A program made the translations under genes and the position numbers. From Hemerocallis citrina (lineage: Eukaryota > Streptophyta > Magnoliopsida > Asparagales > Asphodelaceae), in contig CM030360.1 in NCBI GenBank assembly GCA_017893485.1, forward strand, positions 149,491,147 to 149,555,146: DNA of 64,000 bases, written 5' to 3'. The notes beneath the pieces were generated by a model. It made no database searches. It had not been told where the DNA came from and saw only the letters and a program-made list of their open reading frames with translations. Of this stretch, positions 30,701 through 40,342 are shown in pieces. Numbering within the stretch: the stretch's first letter is position 1; every line of letters starts with the position of its first letter.

Positions 30701-31720
30701 CTTTACCCCTATCTTCTCTGCTAATTCCATCAGCGGAGGCCCCGAAAGGCTTTGGAGTATGTACTGATGAAATATCGACTCTTGAATCCGGTCAAAAAAT
30801 TGATTCATATGAAAAGAAGAAGCTAATATCTTAATGAAGAGTGTCTTCACAAGCCAAATCGCCGAGCCAAGCACAAGCGAAATTAGTAGGCGTTCGACAA
30901 AAAAAAGAGCCTTTTCGGTCTTTTTGGAATGTTGAACACCCCAATTGAAAATAATATACCAACTTAGACAAATCAAGGAGGACCAAAGGAACACTTGCAC
31001 GCTCTGTTTCAGCCCATACACAAAGTAGAGCACCTTCTTCTTCAAAAGGAAGTTTCTTTCAATTAAGAACACTACAATATTAATAGCCCAATTGCTAACT
31101 AATCTCCCACAGAAAATGACAGCAACAATCAAGCACCATTTCCAAATCTCCAAACCCCAAATCATATGCCCATGAAGTCTATGAACCGACAAGCTCAAAA
31201 TAAGGCATGCAATATCCAAGACAAGTATCAAACTTTCAATCACAATGAACACTCCAACCCTCCTCCTTCTCCTATGTGGGACATCACTTGATTGTTCCTT
31301 CTTGAAAATCTCCCAATCCTCCTCCTCCTCCCCCTCCTCCTCCTCTTCTTCGTCTTCTTTTATGGTTATGGGACTACCAAATGACCTAATACTTGGCAAA
31401 CGGAATGAGGAGCTGAAAGAGTCTTGACCAGGAGATGGAACTGCCACACCGGGTTGTTCTACAAACCTCGATTTGGGTTTTGCGAATGCAGAACTTGGGA
31501 TTGACCTACGACGTAGTAGGGATTCTGATCCAGGGGGTTTGGGGGGTTTCCCTGGACTAGGGATTGATTTCAGCTCAATTTCAGGGGTTGTGGATTTGGG
31601 TTTGTGGTTAGCTTCAAATGTTTCAATTTTCGGGTTTTTGTTATTGGGGTGTTCTTCTTCTGGGATTATGAGAACTAGTTCGGCTTGTTTCTTCTCTGTT
31701 GGTTCTTTATGAAGGTCCAT
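6758..31720 (-). CDS. MSL10-like: MSL10-like mechanosensitive ion channel (MscS-like)
   Basis: Stretch-activated plasma-membrane channel of the plant MscS-like family, class like Arabidopsis MSL10. Five coding exons join in frame: 31720-30399, 30305-30182, 29750-29457, 29379-29177 and 7034-6758, giving 739 codons plus stop, about the length of MSL10. All introns are GT-AG. Exon 1 gives a soluble N-terminus with an acidic run (about residues 121-136) and RHRRRR-type basic residues before the first membrane segment (VGVFIVIESLILVLDIAC). Exons 2-4 give the conserved linker (SREEVMYVMPLFEGA), the pore-lining segment and the MscS motif HPFDVGDRCVVDG. Exon 5 encodes the cytoplasmic end (KPNHWHPGH, ELSIRYDLLPQ). 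No stop or frameshift was found. The last intron is 22,142 bp and full of transposons. Identification is firm; whether the long intron is spliced efficiently is unknown. Confidence 0.93.
8150..8330 (+). repeat. CACTA left subterminal repeats
   Basis: Copies in both orientations of a 14-20 bp motif of the form ccgtgggtataggc / ataccaacgga. Such clusters are transposase-binding sites in En/Spm elements; here the role is inferred by analogy. Confidence 0.75.
8440..8800 (+). other. CACTA 5' leader, CT- and CCG-rich
   Basis: A (tc)n stretch near 8450-8505 followed by GC-rich cgccgtcg repeats. The small open frame at 8597-8794 is Pro/Ser/His-rich low complexity ending at a possible donor (ccctag|gtatga). 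It is probably leader rather than a gene. Confidence 0.4.
8800..10230. repeat. Non-coding CACTA interior with a ~187-bp duplication
   Basis: No gene is seen. Two diverged direct copies at about 9717-9898 and 9907-10085 share gatgatagccctgac and gctgaagtatatttcttt. The rest is AT-rich intron-like DNA. Confidence 0.6.
10247..10974 (-). mobile_element. 5'-truncated LINE tail inserted in the CACTA
   Basis: On the minus strand the insert ends in ttatcaaaaaaaaa (a T-run at about 10245-10254 on the plus strand) and is flanked by a 16-bp direct repeat, attttaagcaattttt (10234-10249 and 10975-10990). A poly(A) end plus a long target duplication is the signature of target-primed reverse transcription. 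No RT or endonuclease motif remains; the open frames inside are unconvincing. Confidence 0.78.
11065..12600 (+). pseudogene. CACTA TNP2-type transposase remnant
   Basis: Starts with the transposase-associated domain (GKILCPCTKCANC), then the TNP2 body: HGWSDKSFSMLLDLLRDALP, LPKSYYETKKMI, YKDQVCPKCG-like RYIKDQVCPKCGTSRW, ASDGFNPF, NLPPWMCMKQSFFMLSLLIP, MWTINDFPAYLNLSGWSTKG and YACPCCG. There are stops at 11254, 11284, 12253 and 12466, and frameshifts near 11618 and 12085. At least three stops are TAG where the family has Trp. The C-terminal part is missing, and the reading is lost before the 44-bp duplication at 12590. Confidence 0.87.
12588..12677 (+). repeat. 44-bp tandem duplication
   Basis: The unit actcttgagttgaccctgctataatcctagaacaccaagtgaa occurs twice in direct succession with no visible change. 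It sits where the TNP2 frame ends. Confidence 0.9.
12828..15250 (+). pseudogene. CACTA second gene (Transposase_24-type, TNPA-like)
   Basis: Exon-like pieces in order: PKRLRGPTRMLDVWD-like at about 12830; EFVPPINDTTREML...LKSMSYDLSKTEEE at about 13165-13380; NRAKFEDLHCMGTKSLP at about 13495; SPQRKEIYIDTRTRKDGSIVNEKAA at about 13668-13744; and, after a long intron, PWKDDTYSQVQGPEKRGRVR with a coiled-coil tail (about 14640-14943) and a last short exon near 15175. This is the usual shape of the accessory DNA-binding protein of plant CACTA elements. The intron between 13750 and 14640 holds the captured auxin-receptor fragment. Intactness is uncertain; the first exon has stops. Confidence 0.75.
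14121..14547 (+). pseudogene. AFB5-like: Captured AFB4/5-type auxin-receptor F-box (LRR) fragment
   Basis: The frame NLTELDIQE... through SGSWLNYFPETF-like text (here GSWLNYFPETFTFLKVLNF), VDFDALERLVSRCRSL, SLEQLRRLLVRAPQLAELGT and NTLSGLWVVSP matches the middle leucine-rich repeats of TIR1/AFB auxin co-receptors. It is closest to the AFB4/AFB5 branch from memory of family motifs. It begins right after an acceptor-like ttggttatag, so a genomic piece with part of an intron was taken. There is no F-box and no auxin-pocket C-terminus, so it cannot encode a working receptor. It lies in sense orientation inside an intron of the second CACTA gene. Confidence 0.85.
15655..16068 (-). repeat. CACTA right subterminal repeats
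   Basis: Denser than the left end. It has at least eight degenerate copies of cctataccaacgga or ccgtgggtatag up to about 16040, mostly inverted relative to the left cluster. Confidence 0.75.
16085..16390 (+). repeat. Right half of the TR-GAG 5' LTR
   Basis: Continues the LTR begun at 7855-8132 after the CACTA element. It contains an actataaataccc TATA-like box (about 16121-16133) and the transcribed end tgctcccacacccgaaatc, shared with the 3' LTR at 21689-22269. Confidence 0.88.
16459..18290 (+). pseudogene. Tat-type gypsy gag remnant
   Basis: A capsid-precursor coding region in several frames. It begins MHPKEKGKATVSS, passes a proline-rich stretch and a Ser/Arg-rich spacer, then the gag core: PENIKPPNFESYNGG, FKTLMMIHQASDALLCKTFP, GSAREWYSRLAP and FVSSRRTEKTSASL. 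It ends with the linker FEKFTPLNVIISAVLMEVDK. Multiple stops are present (for example at 17574). It closely parallels the gag of the gypsy element at 56938-59540, which suggests common descent. Confidence 0.8.
18485..19290 (+). repeat. Imperfect ~117-120 bp tandem array in the TR-GAG element
   Basis: Two units (18485-18600, 18601-18717) share ttcggagtccaac...ggttcga...gctcaccatt. A related set follows from about 18718, with cores of the form ctcctagagcctggtgaagctcttcgctc and cctcccgagcggacc, in about five complete or shortened units. Tandem arrays in the 3' untranslated part of Tat-lineage elements are documented. Confidence 0.75.
19489..20240 (+). repeat. ~64-bp tandem array with interleaved gtcaacg repeats
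   Basis: Units ctctcctggacttcggcaac...gtgccgagcactcttg...ccgacgtccaaatg recur at about 19496, 19560, 19625 and 19690. Diverged longer units follow around 19870, 20000 and 20135, separated by gtcaacggtcaac stretches. A further diverged unit is at about 21105-21200. Open frames crossing the array in several phases are a by-product of the periodicity. Confidence 0.8.
20340..20900 (+). repeat. GAGCTC-rich low-complexity block
   Basis: Degenerate repeats of cgagctcc occur every 15-30 bp, in a C-rich segment between two occurrences of the 64-bp family. It gives a long Ser/Pro-rich open frame (20337-20888), best explained by composition. Confidence 0.65.
21210..21688. other. AT-rich tail of the TR-GAG element
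   Basis: A degenerate aaaattcgaaaa/aaataattaa stretch (about 21250-21540), then a short segment ending in ctccgggagtggcgggctcg before the 3' LTR, which may be the polypurine tract. No gene is seen. Confidence 0.55.
21689..22269 (+). repeat. TR-GAG 3' LTR
   Basis: An uninterrupted copy of the LTR at 7855-8132 plus 16085-16390. The CACTA target reads agaagtagagattta here, confirming a 3-bp TAG duplication in the other copy. Confidence 0.9.
22915..24750 (+). pseudogene. Copia-1 gag-protease-preintegrase remnant
   Basis: The coding region starts MADSK and hits a stop at once, then continues in several frames. Recognisable parts are a copia gag (KMVFHILKAKTTNEAMEIL), a decayed CCHC knuckle (SHMTRSC), a protease start with DSY where DSG is expected (WCIDSY), the VPNLKENLIS motif, and a pre-integrase segment (GKCEGSLYILRDV). 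Sequence then passes straight to the 3' LTR without integrase or RT. It is clearly inactive. Confidence 0.8.
24755..25306 (+). repeat. Copia-1 3' LTR
   Basis: Matches the split 5' LTR (7294-7471 and 22527-22886) with many substitutions. In this copy the site corresponding to the hAT-like insertion is uninterrupted (acatggtgagcctcaaag), which confirms the insertion point in the 5' LTR. It contains repeated cagtcgac-type motifs. Confidence 0.88.
25312..26107. other. Residual MSL10-like intron between the two copia elements
   Basis: AT-rich, with no reading frame of interest. Probably original intron sequence. A short segment around 25860-25960 (cgggtc...gacccag) has a palindromic look but was not recognised. 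Confidence 0.55.
26108..29105 (+). mobile_element. Copia-2: truncated Ty1/copia element
   Basis: 5' LTR 26108-26855, 3' LTR 28418-29105, starting TGTTAG and ending CCCAACA. The TSD GCAAC is exact (26103-26107 and 29106-29110). The primer site tggtatcagag follows the 5' LTR at 26859, and ccaatgtggagat precedes the 3' LTR. At 3.0 kb it contains gag, protease and pre-integrase only. The LTRs have diverged and contain several ggtcgaccgcac motifs. Confidence 0.92.
26899..28073 (+). pseudogene. Copia-2 gag-protease-preintegrase remnant
   Basis: Starts MIGHSLLKIKQFDGK, followed by copia gag with stops near 27051, 27145 and 27198. It continues with FSMTEGTDFQDHITEFNKVL, an intact CCHC knuckle (CRYCKRSGHINKDC), the protease active-site motif LDSGSSSY, and a pre-integrase segment ending GPSQNNLYKLWG. 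Integrase, RT and RNase H are absent. The knuckle and DSG are intact but the frame is broken. Confidence 0.85.
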
Positions 31721-32040
31721 GGATAGTTTGAGATGCTAAACAAATTTTTCTACTTCATATACCAACGAAAATTAAATACTAAAATCTTAGCTTAGTAAAA
31801 CAGTAGTGCTACTATCTAAAGTGGATCTAGAATTGAACACATGTTTAATCTACTTCAAAATCTTAGATCTGTAAGAGATGATGATGAAGAGGAGGTCATA
31901 CCTTAAACCCCAAGTTCTTAAGGTGGCTCCAAAATGTAAAGGTTTATGAGAGCTTGGTAACTGGGAGAGATGAAGAAACCCTAGGTCTTTAACAATGAAT
32001 TTTTTTATATAAATATAACATAAAATATATGAATATAATG
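31721..32040 (-). promoter_or_regulatory. Leader and probable core promoter of the MSL10-like gene
   Basis: Upstream of the ATG on the minus strand there is a plausible 5'UTR intron (donor aag|gtatga at 31901, acceptor tttgtttag at 31736). Further up, an AT-rich tatttatataaaaaaa stretch near 32005-32022 could serve as a TATA box. The hAT element begins only about 550 bp upstream of the ATG. This is inferred from sequence shape only. Confidence 0.35.
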
Positions 32041-32639
32041 TGTTGGATTTCATAGTGAAGAATTTTAAATCTGCTGGTTTCAGAGTTATCTCTTGGGGAA
32101 AGAGAAGAAAATTGTAGTAGCCGTTTTTGTGATGTAATCTTTTGTTTTCTTTCTTTCAAATAACATGGACATGTGGGGCAACCCATGTGTTCCCCACAAC
32201 TCAATATTATCCCACTTTTTAAATTTTTCAAATTAAACTTTACCCGAAACCCAACGGCTCCCCATCACCCCAAAGTAGGGGGTAGCAACAGGTTCGTGCC
32301 GGCCCGGGACCGGCCCGGCCCAGCCTCCTCTTTTGCAGGCTCAACCCGCGACCGGTCCCCCAAATCAGGGTCTGGTTCGGGCCTCCTTTTTTCTGAAAAA
32401 GCCCAGCTATGCCCAGCCCAGTTTCGAACCGGGACCGGTTGAACCGGCCCGCCCGGGACCGGTTGAACCGGCCCGCCCGGGCCCGGACCGGTCCCGGGCG
32501 ACTGTTGGGTAATTATTATTATTATATTTTATTTTTTTTGGTTCTGAATTAAAAAAAAATAAAAAAATTACCGAATTGCCTCCCAACGGATCTATACTAG
32601 CTAGTTTTGGGGGGTACTTTAGGAAATCAAAAAAATGCA

Positions 32640-32848
32640 TATTCTATATATACAACATCATTTCTTTCATTTCTTTCATTTCTCTTCACTAATTCACTAA
32701 AATCTCTCTACTATCTCTCAAATCTCTCCACTATCTCTCAACAAATCAAGTTTCTACTACATTTTGCAAGGATCAACAATCAACAACAATCAAGTGATCA
32801 ACAACAACAATCAGCACTACTATAAGCTCTCAAGTCTCAACTCTCTCA
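32640..32848 (+). promoter_or_regulatory. Probable promoter and leader of the hAT transposase
   Basis: A TATA-like ttctatatatacaac at about 32641-32655 is followed by CT-rich short tandem repeats (ttctttca, ctctccactat) as in plant 5' leaders. The LINE at 32864 now separates it from the coding region. Confidence 0.45.
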
Positions 32849-33223
32849 ACTTTCATTCTTCAATCAGCCACTGGAGAGGACGAAGGTGCTGGTGCCAGTG
32901 GGTAGCGGACCCTCTCACTGGGTCCGCACCCACTGAGTTCGAGCAACGATAGCATTGTCGACGGTATAGAAGCAAGAAGGCGAAGGTTTAGAGCGAAGAG
33001 GTTGAGACTGGGAGAGCAGCAAGAAGGAGAGAGAATAGGGGGGAGTTGGAAGCAGCGGTGGGTGGTGGGCAGGAGAGGGGAGGAAGCGGCAGGGGGGGTT
33101 GTTTTCAGGGTTTAAAGGACGCAGAGGTAGGAGCTGTGGTCTCCGGTGATAAACCTGGACGTTGGGGTTGGTGAGAGCTCCTCCTCATTGTGAAAGTGAT
33201 GCCGAATCTTCCAAGTTCATCTA

Positions 33224-36200
33224 TTGTTAAAGGAAATGGCCATGTTATCCATTTCCATTGCATCGTATAAACTACAAAAGGAAAAAAAGAAGATAAGTTC
33301 CCATGGTACCAGTTTTCTCCCCTTGCACTTCTCAATCTTCCAGCCCAATCAATTATCTGAAGCATCCCAGTGGCTACACCTATGGCGGAGATGGCCACCA
33401 TTACCTCAACACCCCGACTACAGCACCTTTCTCCTGCACATCCCACCGAAGAGTACACCCCAGCTGCCCCCCCCCCCTTTGGCCCCCATACGGTCGAGTC
33501 TACACTCCCCTGAGGGAGGAGGCCGCGAGCTCAGACGTGCTCGCTCCCTGACGCGTGCACATCATCGTCGTGAGGGGAGGAGCCACGATCATCATCGCTA
33601 CGATGAGGACGCTGCAAGGGAACATGGGCATGTTCGCCGACAAGTGGAGTTTTACGGGGGAAGGGCCCAACGATGAGGTCCTCCTACCAGCCTTCACAGG
33701 CGTAAGAAAACACTTCCGTTAGAGCAACACCACCACCACAACAGGGGGCACTATCAGAGAGACAATGAGCTTGTTTCACGCAGGCAACATCAGTCCCCTA
33801 CCAAGAACAACACCAAACCAATCCGTAAACCACCTCATCAACCACTGCAGTCCTCACTGCAACAACACCAACATAAACTTTCTAACCCCTCCCATCACCA
33901 CAGCTCCCATAGGGAGCCCCAGGAACCTCTACAAACTGCCGCGACCACCCTACCAAATCCCACCACCATACAGCTCGCATTCCCAACACCAGTGGAGCAC
34001 CATGCTCCCACATCCTATGCCGAGCGAGACCATCGAGGGGCTGCTCTAGGTGGGATGACGGAAGATGGGAACTCCGCCGATGAAGATATGGAGGGGCAGT
34101 GGGTTCTGGTTAGGGGAAAGAGGAACAAACAATAGACTAAATCCACTTACTCCCAAGGCGATGAGCTCCAACACAAGAAGAAGCAGAGGAAGGGCAAACG
34201 TAAGCTGGCCTCGTGCTTCAATTGCGGGACCTAGGTCACTTCAGGAGTGAATGTACCAAAGAAGTACGGTACCTCAAATGTATGATGTGGGGGCATCTCT
34301 CTTACGTATGCACCAATGTGGTGGAGACCAAAAGCGACGAAGAGCGACCGGTGAGCCAAGGGAGGTCACCGGACAACCCAACGGTGATCCGATTGGCAAG
34401 GAGCCTGGAGATTATCAAGAGCGAAGAAAGATGGCTGCGAAAATGGTGCACAATTGCCAAAATCAGAGCTGGAAGGCCATCAGAGGATCACCTGATGCAA
34501 GCACTCGCGGAGAAATGGCCTATGAATGCCCATGGCAATTGAGTAGCGAAGAAGTTATGCCATTTGCAATTTCTGGTCTCTTTCCCATCGCCGGAGAAGG
34601 TCTCGGAGGTTGTTGGCTTAGAGACTGTCGACTTTGGACATTTCCAAGTCGACTTCAGCGCGTGGATGCCAACCTTCGGAGCGGAGCTCCCTCAGGGAGA
34701 AAAATATTGCATTTGGATTCATAACATCCCACTACACTTTTGGAAGAGAGAAGCTATTCAAGAGATTGTAGCAGAGTTTGGGACTGTGGAGGAGTTAGAT
34801 GAGAAGACGGTACGCCTCTCAGAGTTAATCTCGGCGATGGCTCTTATTAGGAGCACTGACATTTCTCTTATGTCGCGCTTTGCCAAAATTTTCTCCTTCG
34901 AGGAGTCGTATCTGGTAAGATTCGTGCTAGACAAGAGAGAACAAGCACTGCCGACTATCCCCTCCCCTGCACCTGTAACTACTCTCAGAGACAACAGAAG
35001 CTACAAACAAGTAGTCTCGCTAACGAAGAGCCTCACAATTGATAGTACTCATGAGATTGAAAGGGCTCACCGGGAGATCATCAGGGCGGCTATGGGGCAG
35101 AAGCAGCGCCAAGATACTCCGGCGGTAGGGTTGCGGCCACATAAGGACCTACCGTACAAAGAAGGTCGAGACAGGAATCTAATCGTTAGACCCAACGGTT
35201 ATAAGCTCTCAGGAGCCTTCAACTCAGCGGATCAAACGGTGGCCCTGCTCAATAACTCTCTGGAGGACAGCGCTGCAGCTCAGAGGAAAGGGACAGGGCG
35301 CACAGACCACAAAAAGGGAAAAACTCCAACCTCCAACAACATGCAGACTCTGAGATAGGGGTTGGTGGAGGATACCGCCAAGTTGGGGAAGATGACAAGC
35401 GATCGACCACTTTCGACCAGAGAGTGGGTAATAAAGGGCTGGTTTTCACCAGAAGCAAAAAAAGAAGCTTCTTTGAAGCAAGCGCCCTAAGAGCCAGAAC
35501 CCATTCTGGGAAAAGAGAAGACCAGAGATCTGCTCTACCACAGGAAAAGGAACTCAAAGGAGCACGAGCTTGAAGCTGAGGGAGTGGCCAGCAAAGCTGA
35601 GGAAGTGGGTAGTAAAGGGAAGGTTTTGGAAAATGCTAAGAATGGGAAAGAAGACGAAGTACCAGCGAAGGCTTTGGTAACGAAGGTAAAAGGGGCCTTC
35701 AACGCTTCGTATACCACGCCACTGTCCTCTTTTCCCGCGAAGTCTGATCCAACCGCACCAACCCCCAATCTACAGAGGCCAGCTGGCGAAAGCATACGCT
35801 CGCTCAGATTAAACCCAACGGCATCGACACCCACCGATGCCCCCTCCAATGTCGCGCTGCCAGCTGGCAAGGGTGTTAGGAATACCGCCCCAGCGAGTCA
35901 GTCGAGGAGCGAGTGTCTCGAGGAGAGTGGTATGATGGACCGCGGTAGAGGGGAACACGTTTATTCAATGGAAAGTCTAAATTTGGGGCCGGGTGTTGGG
36001 CTTTTTATAGGAGCTAGTGGACCCAAAGAGGGGTCCAAAGTGCCTATAATTGTCTGCGGATCTAGTAGCTCTAGAGTTTCGAACAATCAGACACTTTGTC
36101 AGAATGGGAGCGGGCCCACCGAGGGGACCGCAATGGAGAACATCACTATTAGTAGCGAGTCGCCAATCTACGGGCTCAATGAGGAGTCCGCTGTGAGAGT

Positions 36201-36780
36201 GCCTATTCTACAAGGGGATATTCAACTCACAGATAGTGAGGAGGACCTAGAAGGACGGCTTAATCTAGGTGAAGAATTTTCTTTCTCTGATGAGGAGTCA
36301 GAGGATTTAGAGTGCATCGCTAACACCCAAAGGGAGATCTCGCCTGAGTTGGTCCTGTCCACATTCCCAGAGTCAGCACCCGGAGATAGTTCTAGGATGT
36401 CACATAGGACAGTTGGGTTCAGAGTTCACAGATCGCCCAAGAGGGCTCATATGGAGTCCTTGGATGACTATCTCGAGGTAGCAACGGCTGCTAAAGCTGC
36501 TAAATTCGACAACGGAGGTACGACTACTTTTTTAGCTACTATTTTAAATTTTATGTCAGACTCTGATGTATTTTTACTAGCTAAAACATGTGGGTTAGAG
36601 GTGTGTGACGCAGACCGCAATGCTTTACTTCTCAATAAAATCAAGAGTTGGGAGACTGATAGGTTTAAGACTAATGTTGAAAACGCCCTAGGGAATTGCG
36701 TTGGGTCGACAGACATCCAAGAGGATGTAGCCGGCCCCACACCCACTCTAACGATCACCGATGACACTACCCCCCAATGA
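33224..36780 (+). pseudogene. LINE ORF1 (nucleic-acid-binding protein), broken
   Basis: An N-terminal basic, His/Pro-rich region is followed by two CCHC knuckles around 34214-34310 (CFNCG...GHFRSEC, CMMWGHLSYVC), a DUF4283-like fold (LPQGEKYCIWIHNIPLHFW) and a long Ser/acidic region. Stops occur at 33674, 34133, 34540 and 35356, and a frameshift falls inside the first knuckle near 34228. The last part (35584-36780) is open for 398 codons and ends in TGA overlapping the ORF2 ATG (ATGA at 36777-36780). Confidence 0.78.
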
Positions 36781-39700
36781 ATACGCTATTCTGGAATATT
36801 AGGGAGCTGGGAGATAGGGGAAAGAGAGATATGGTAAGAGATGTCATTAGCAATTCCAAGGCGGAAGTGGTGGGGTTACAGGAGACTAAACTCCAGCACG
36901 GGCTCAAGCTCAAAAGAATTGGGGATAACAAAATCAAGGAATGGGTGTTACGACCGTCAGTAGGAGCCTCGGGATGGATTGCTATAGGGTTCAATTCGGA
37001 TATCCTCTCTTGCTTAGAGGTGCACAGCGGAATGTTCTCCCTGACTGCCCGGCTTAAGCGACGGTCCGATGATTGGGTGTAGACGGTGACTGTTGTATAC
37101 GGGCCGAACGTGGCCACAGACCGAGATGCCTTTTGGCAAGAACTTGTCGACATTCGACGGCGTTGGTCGGGAGCATGGATTGTTGGGGGGACTTAAACAT
37201 TACTAGATTTGCCTTTGAGCAGAAGGGTAGAGGCTCTAGCGATAGACACAAAGAGGAGTTCAACCGAGTGATTACGGAACTAGAGCTGATCGACATCCCT
37301 GTCAATGACAGACTATTCACCTGGTCTAATATGCAAGCGACCCCGGTTATGGCCAAGCTGGACAGGATTTTAGTCTCGATGGAATGGGAAGCTAAATTTC
37401 CACTAGCTATAGCTAGATCGATCCCTAAACCCACATCAGACCACACCCCGATCCTTCTGGATGTGGGGAATCGTGGAGCCCATAAGCCACAGAAATTTAG
37501 ATTTGAGAAGGCTTGGCCAGATATTCATGGATTTCATCACATGGTAATGGAGAATTGGGCGCTCCCAACTTCTGGTAGGGACACAGCATCCCGACGGTGT
37601 GAAAAAATTCGCAGGTTAAGAAAGAGGCTGCGTAGATGGAATCGTTCTCAATTCTCGACCATTTGGCATGCGAAAAATTCCTTTCTGGAAGGAATCGATG
37701 AGCTAGAAAGGGTGGAAGAGACGAGAGTCCTATCACAGGAAGAAAGAAACAAGCTGCTAAAGCTTCGGGAAAATATTGCCAATCTATACAAGTTGGAAGA
37801 GATCAAGTGGCAGCAAAGATCAAGGATTTCGTGGCTCAAAGAGGGAGACGCGAATACAGCCTACTTCCACAGAATGGAAAGTGCAAGGCGTAGATCCAAT
37901 GCCGTCCTCTCACTTCAGACGGATACGGGGACACTGCAAGACGAAAATGCGATCTCCGCAGCCTTTCAAAATTATTACAAGGGCCACTTTGGAAGAAAGA
38001 CTGATTTCAGGATTCCATTGAGGGAGGATTACTGGCAGGAATACCGGAACGAGTCAACGCAAATTTTCTCCTCTTTAGAGGCACCTTTCTCGGAAATGGA
38101 AGTGAAAAAGGCCATCAACCAAATGGGAGCAGACAAGTCCCCGAGGCCAGACGGCTTTCCAATGATGTTCTTCCAGGTGTTCTGGGAAGAAATCAAAGGG
38201 GACATTATGGCATTGATAGAGGAATTTTTTCATAACAATATCAGATTAGGCATGTTCAATTTCGCGGAAGTGGTCCTTATACCAAAACAGGAGGAATCTA
38301 AGCGTGTGGGGAATTTTAGACCAATTAGCCTCATCAACTGCTCGATAAAAATCATCACAAAGGTCCTGGTCATCCGCCTGGGGAGTATTATGGATAGTGT
38401 AATCAGCAAGACCCAGACAGGCTTCATCAAGGGCAGATGTATCTTAGATTGTGTGGCCACTGCCGAACAAGTCATCCACCACTGCCATAAGAGCAATTCT
38501 AAGAACTTCCTCCTTAAACTAGATTTAGAGAAGGCATACGACTCTGTCGATTGGGAGTATTTGCTAGAAGCTCTCAGAGGGAGAGGTTTCGGGGACAAAT
38601 GGGTTAGATGGATCAAACAGTGTTTACTTACAAGTAAAATGGCTGTTTCAGTGAATGGGAGGCCAGGGTCGCCATTTCCTTGCAAGAAAGGACTCTGGCA
38701 AGGGGATCCGTTATCCCCACTGCTATTCACAATCATAGCAGATGTGCTTAGGGGAATGTTAGAAAATTGCCGGAAAAAGGGCTGGATTACGCCCGTGGCC
38801 AGCAGTAGTTCCAACCAAGGGTGTACAATTCTTCAGTACACTGATGACACCCTACTCTTTGGAAATGGAAACAGATCAGAAACAGTTTGCTTTAAAGGAG
38901 CCCTCTACTGTTTTGAAGCCTGGTCAGGTCTCAGGATAAATTTCCACAAGAGTGCACTAATTCCCATTACACTCTCCGATGAAGTAGCGCGAGAACATGC
39001 AACCATTTTAAATTGTGTGAGGAATGAGTTTCCAATCAAATATTTAGGGCTTCCACTCAGGCCAGGGAAACTCACTAAGTCGTATTGGCTGCCTATAATT
39101 GACAGGGTGGAGGACAGACTATCTGGCTGGAAAGGAAAATCGCTTTCGCTAGGAGGCAGAGTAGTACTCATCAATTCAGTACTATCCAATCTACCCATCT
39201 ACTACATGTCTTTTTTGAGCTCCCTAAGTGGGTTATCCAAAGGATTGACCGAATCTGAAAATGATTTCTTTGGAAAGTGGCAGATTCGAATAGGGGGGTT
39301 ACCACCTGATCAAGTGGAATATCGCTTGATGAAGAAGAAGCACGGAGGGCTAGGCATCATCGACCTTAGAGATATGAATCTTGCCCTTTTAGGGAAGTGG
39401 TGGTGGAAGGTTTTTCACCACAGCGGGGAAGGATAGCAGGATTTTATTCAGCCATATCTGCGAGGAAAAGGCACGAGAAGTCTGGGCTTCCGAGTAGGGT
39501 CTAGAGTCTCGCGGTTCTGGAAAGAAATTACCAAAGCTAGCGAACCATTCAGTTCGGTAGTTACGTCAACTATCGGTAATGGGCGGTCCACCAGGTTTTG
39601 GTGGGACAAATGGTGTGGTGCACATTCACTGAAGGAAACTTTTCCCGAACTGTATGACAAGACGAGTCGACCAAATATATCGGTTGCCGAGGCTTGGAGG

Positions 39701-40342
39701 AAGGGAAAGTGGAAGCCTAAATTCCGAGGAGCTCTTAACTTAAGTTTACATCAGCAACTGGTCGAACTACATGTACACATCACACGGACTAGGACAAGAT
39801 GCATCCAAGGCCCAGATCAGATGCGGTAGGGACTTGAGCCCAAGGGTACATTCATTGTAAGGTCCCTGTACCATCGGATTCACTTTCGGGGATGCAGATC
39901 TAGTTGGGCACAGGTATTATGGAAGGCGAAAACACCACTTAAAGTTAGAGTCTTTCTTTGGCTAGTGCTCAACAATGCAATCCTCACCAGAGAGAACCTG
40001 GCCAAAAGACAACCCCAGATTGCGACCGACTGTGGATTCTGCAACATGCACATGGAGAATTTAAACCACCTTTTTATTCACTGTCCAAGGAGTAAGGCGA
40101 CTATGGTAGAGGTTTTACGAGCCCTAGGAACAAGTGAATACCCCAGCGAATATAAGGACCTGTGGGTTGGCCCCAAAGTTGCAATGGTGCGTCATGAAAT
40201 GAAGGAGGTGTGGTACATTGCCATTGCGGCTACTACATGGGTGTTATGTCTAGACAGAAATAACTTTTATTTTCGTGCTTCATGTAATAGTATTTCTGGT
40301 AACCTTACTCATATCATGCATCTTATTTCTTTTTGGCTATAG
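36777..40342 (+). pseudogene. LINE ORF2 (endonuclease - reverse transcriptase - zf-RVT), broken
   Basis: ATG at 36777. The APE-like endonuclease has FWNIRELG, VGLQETK, GDLN and TSDHTP. The reverse transcriptase has KSPRPDGFPMMFF, NFRPISLINCSIKIITKVL, TQTGFIKGRCILD, LDLEKAYDSVDWEYL, GLWQGDPLSPLLF and the catalytic YTDD, then LPLRPGK and GGRVVLINSVLS. A zf-RVT domain follows (FWWDKWCG, TPLKVRVFLW, CGFC...HLFIHCP). There are in-frame TAG stops at 37080, 39434 and 39827, each where Trp fits, and a frame change near 37185. The central 37073-39436 frame is open for 787 codons, so decay is moderate. Confidence 0.9.
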
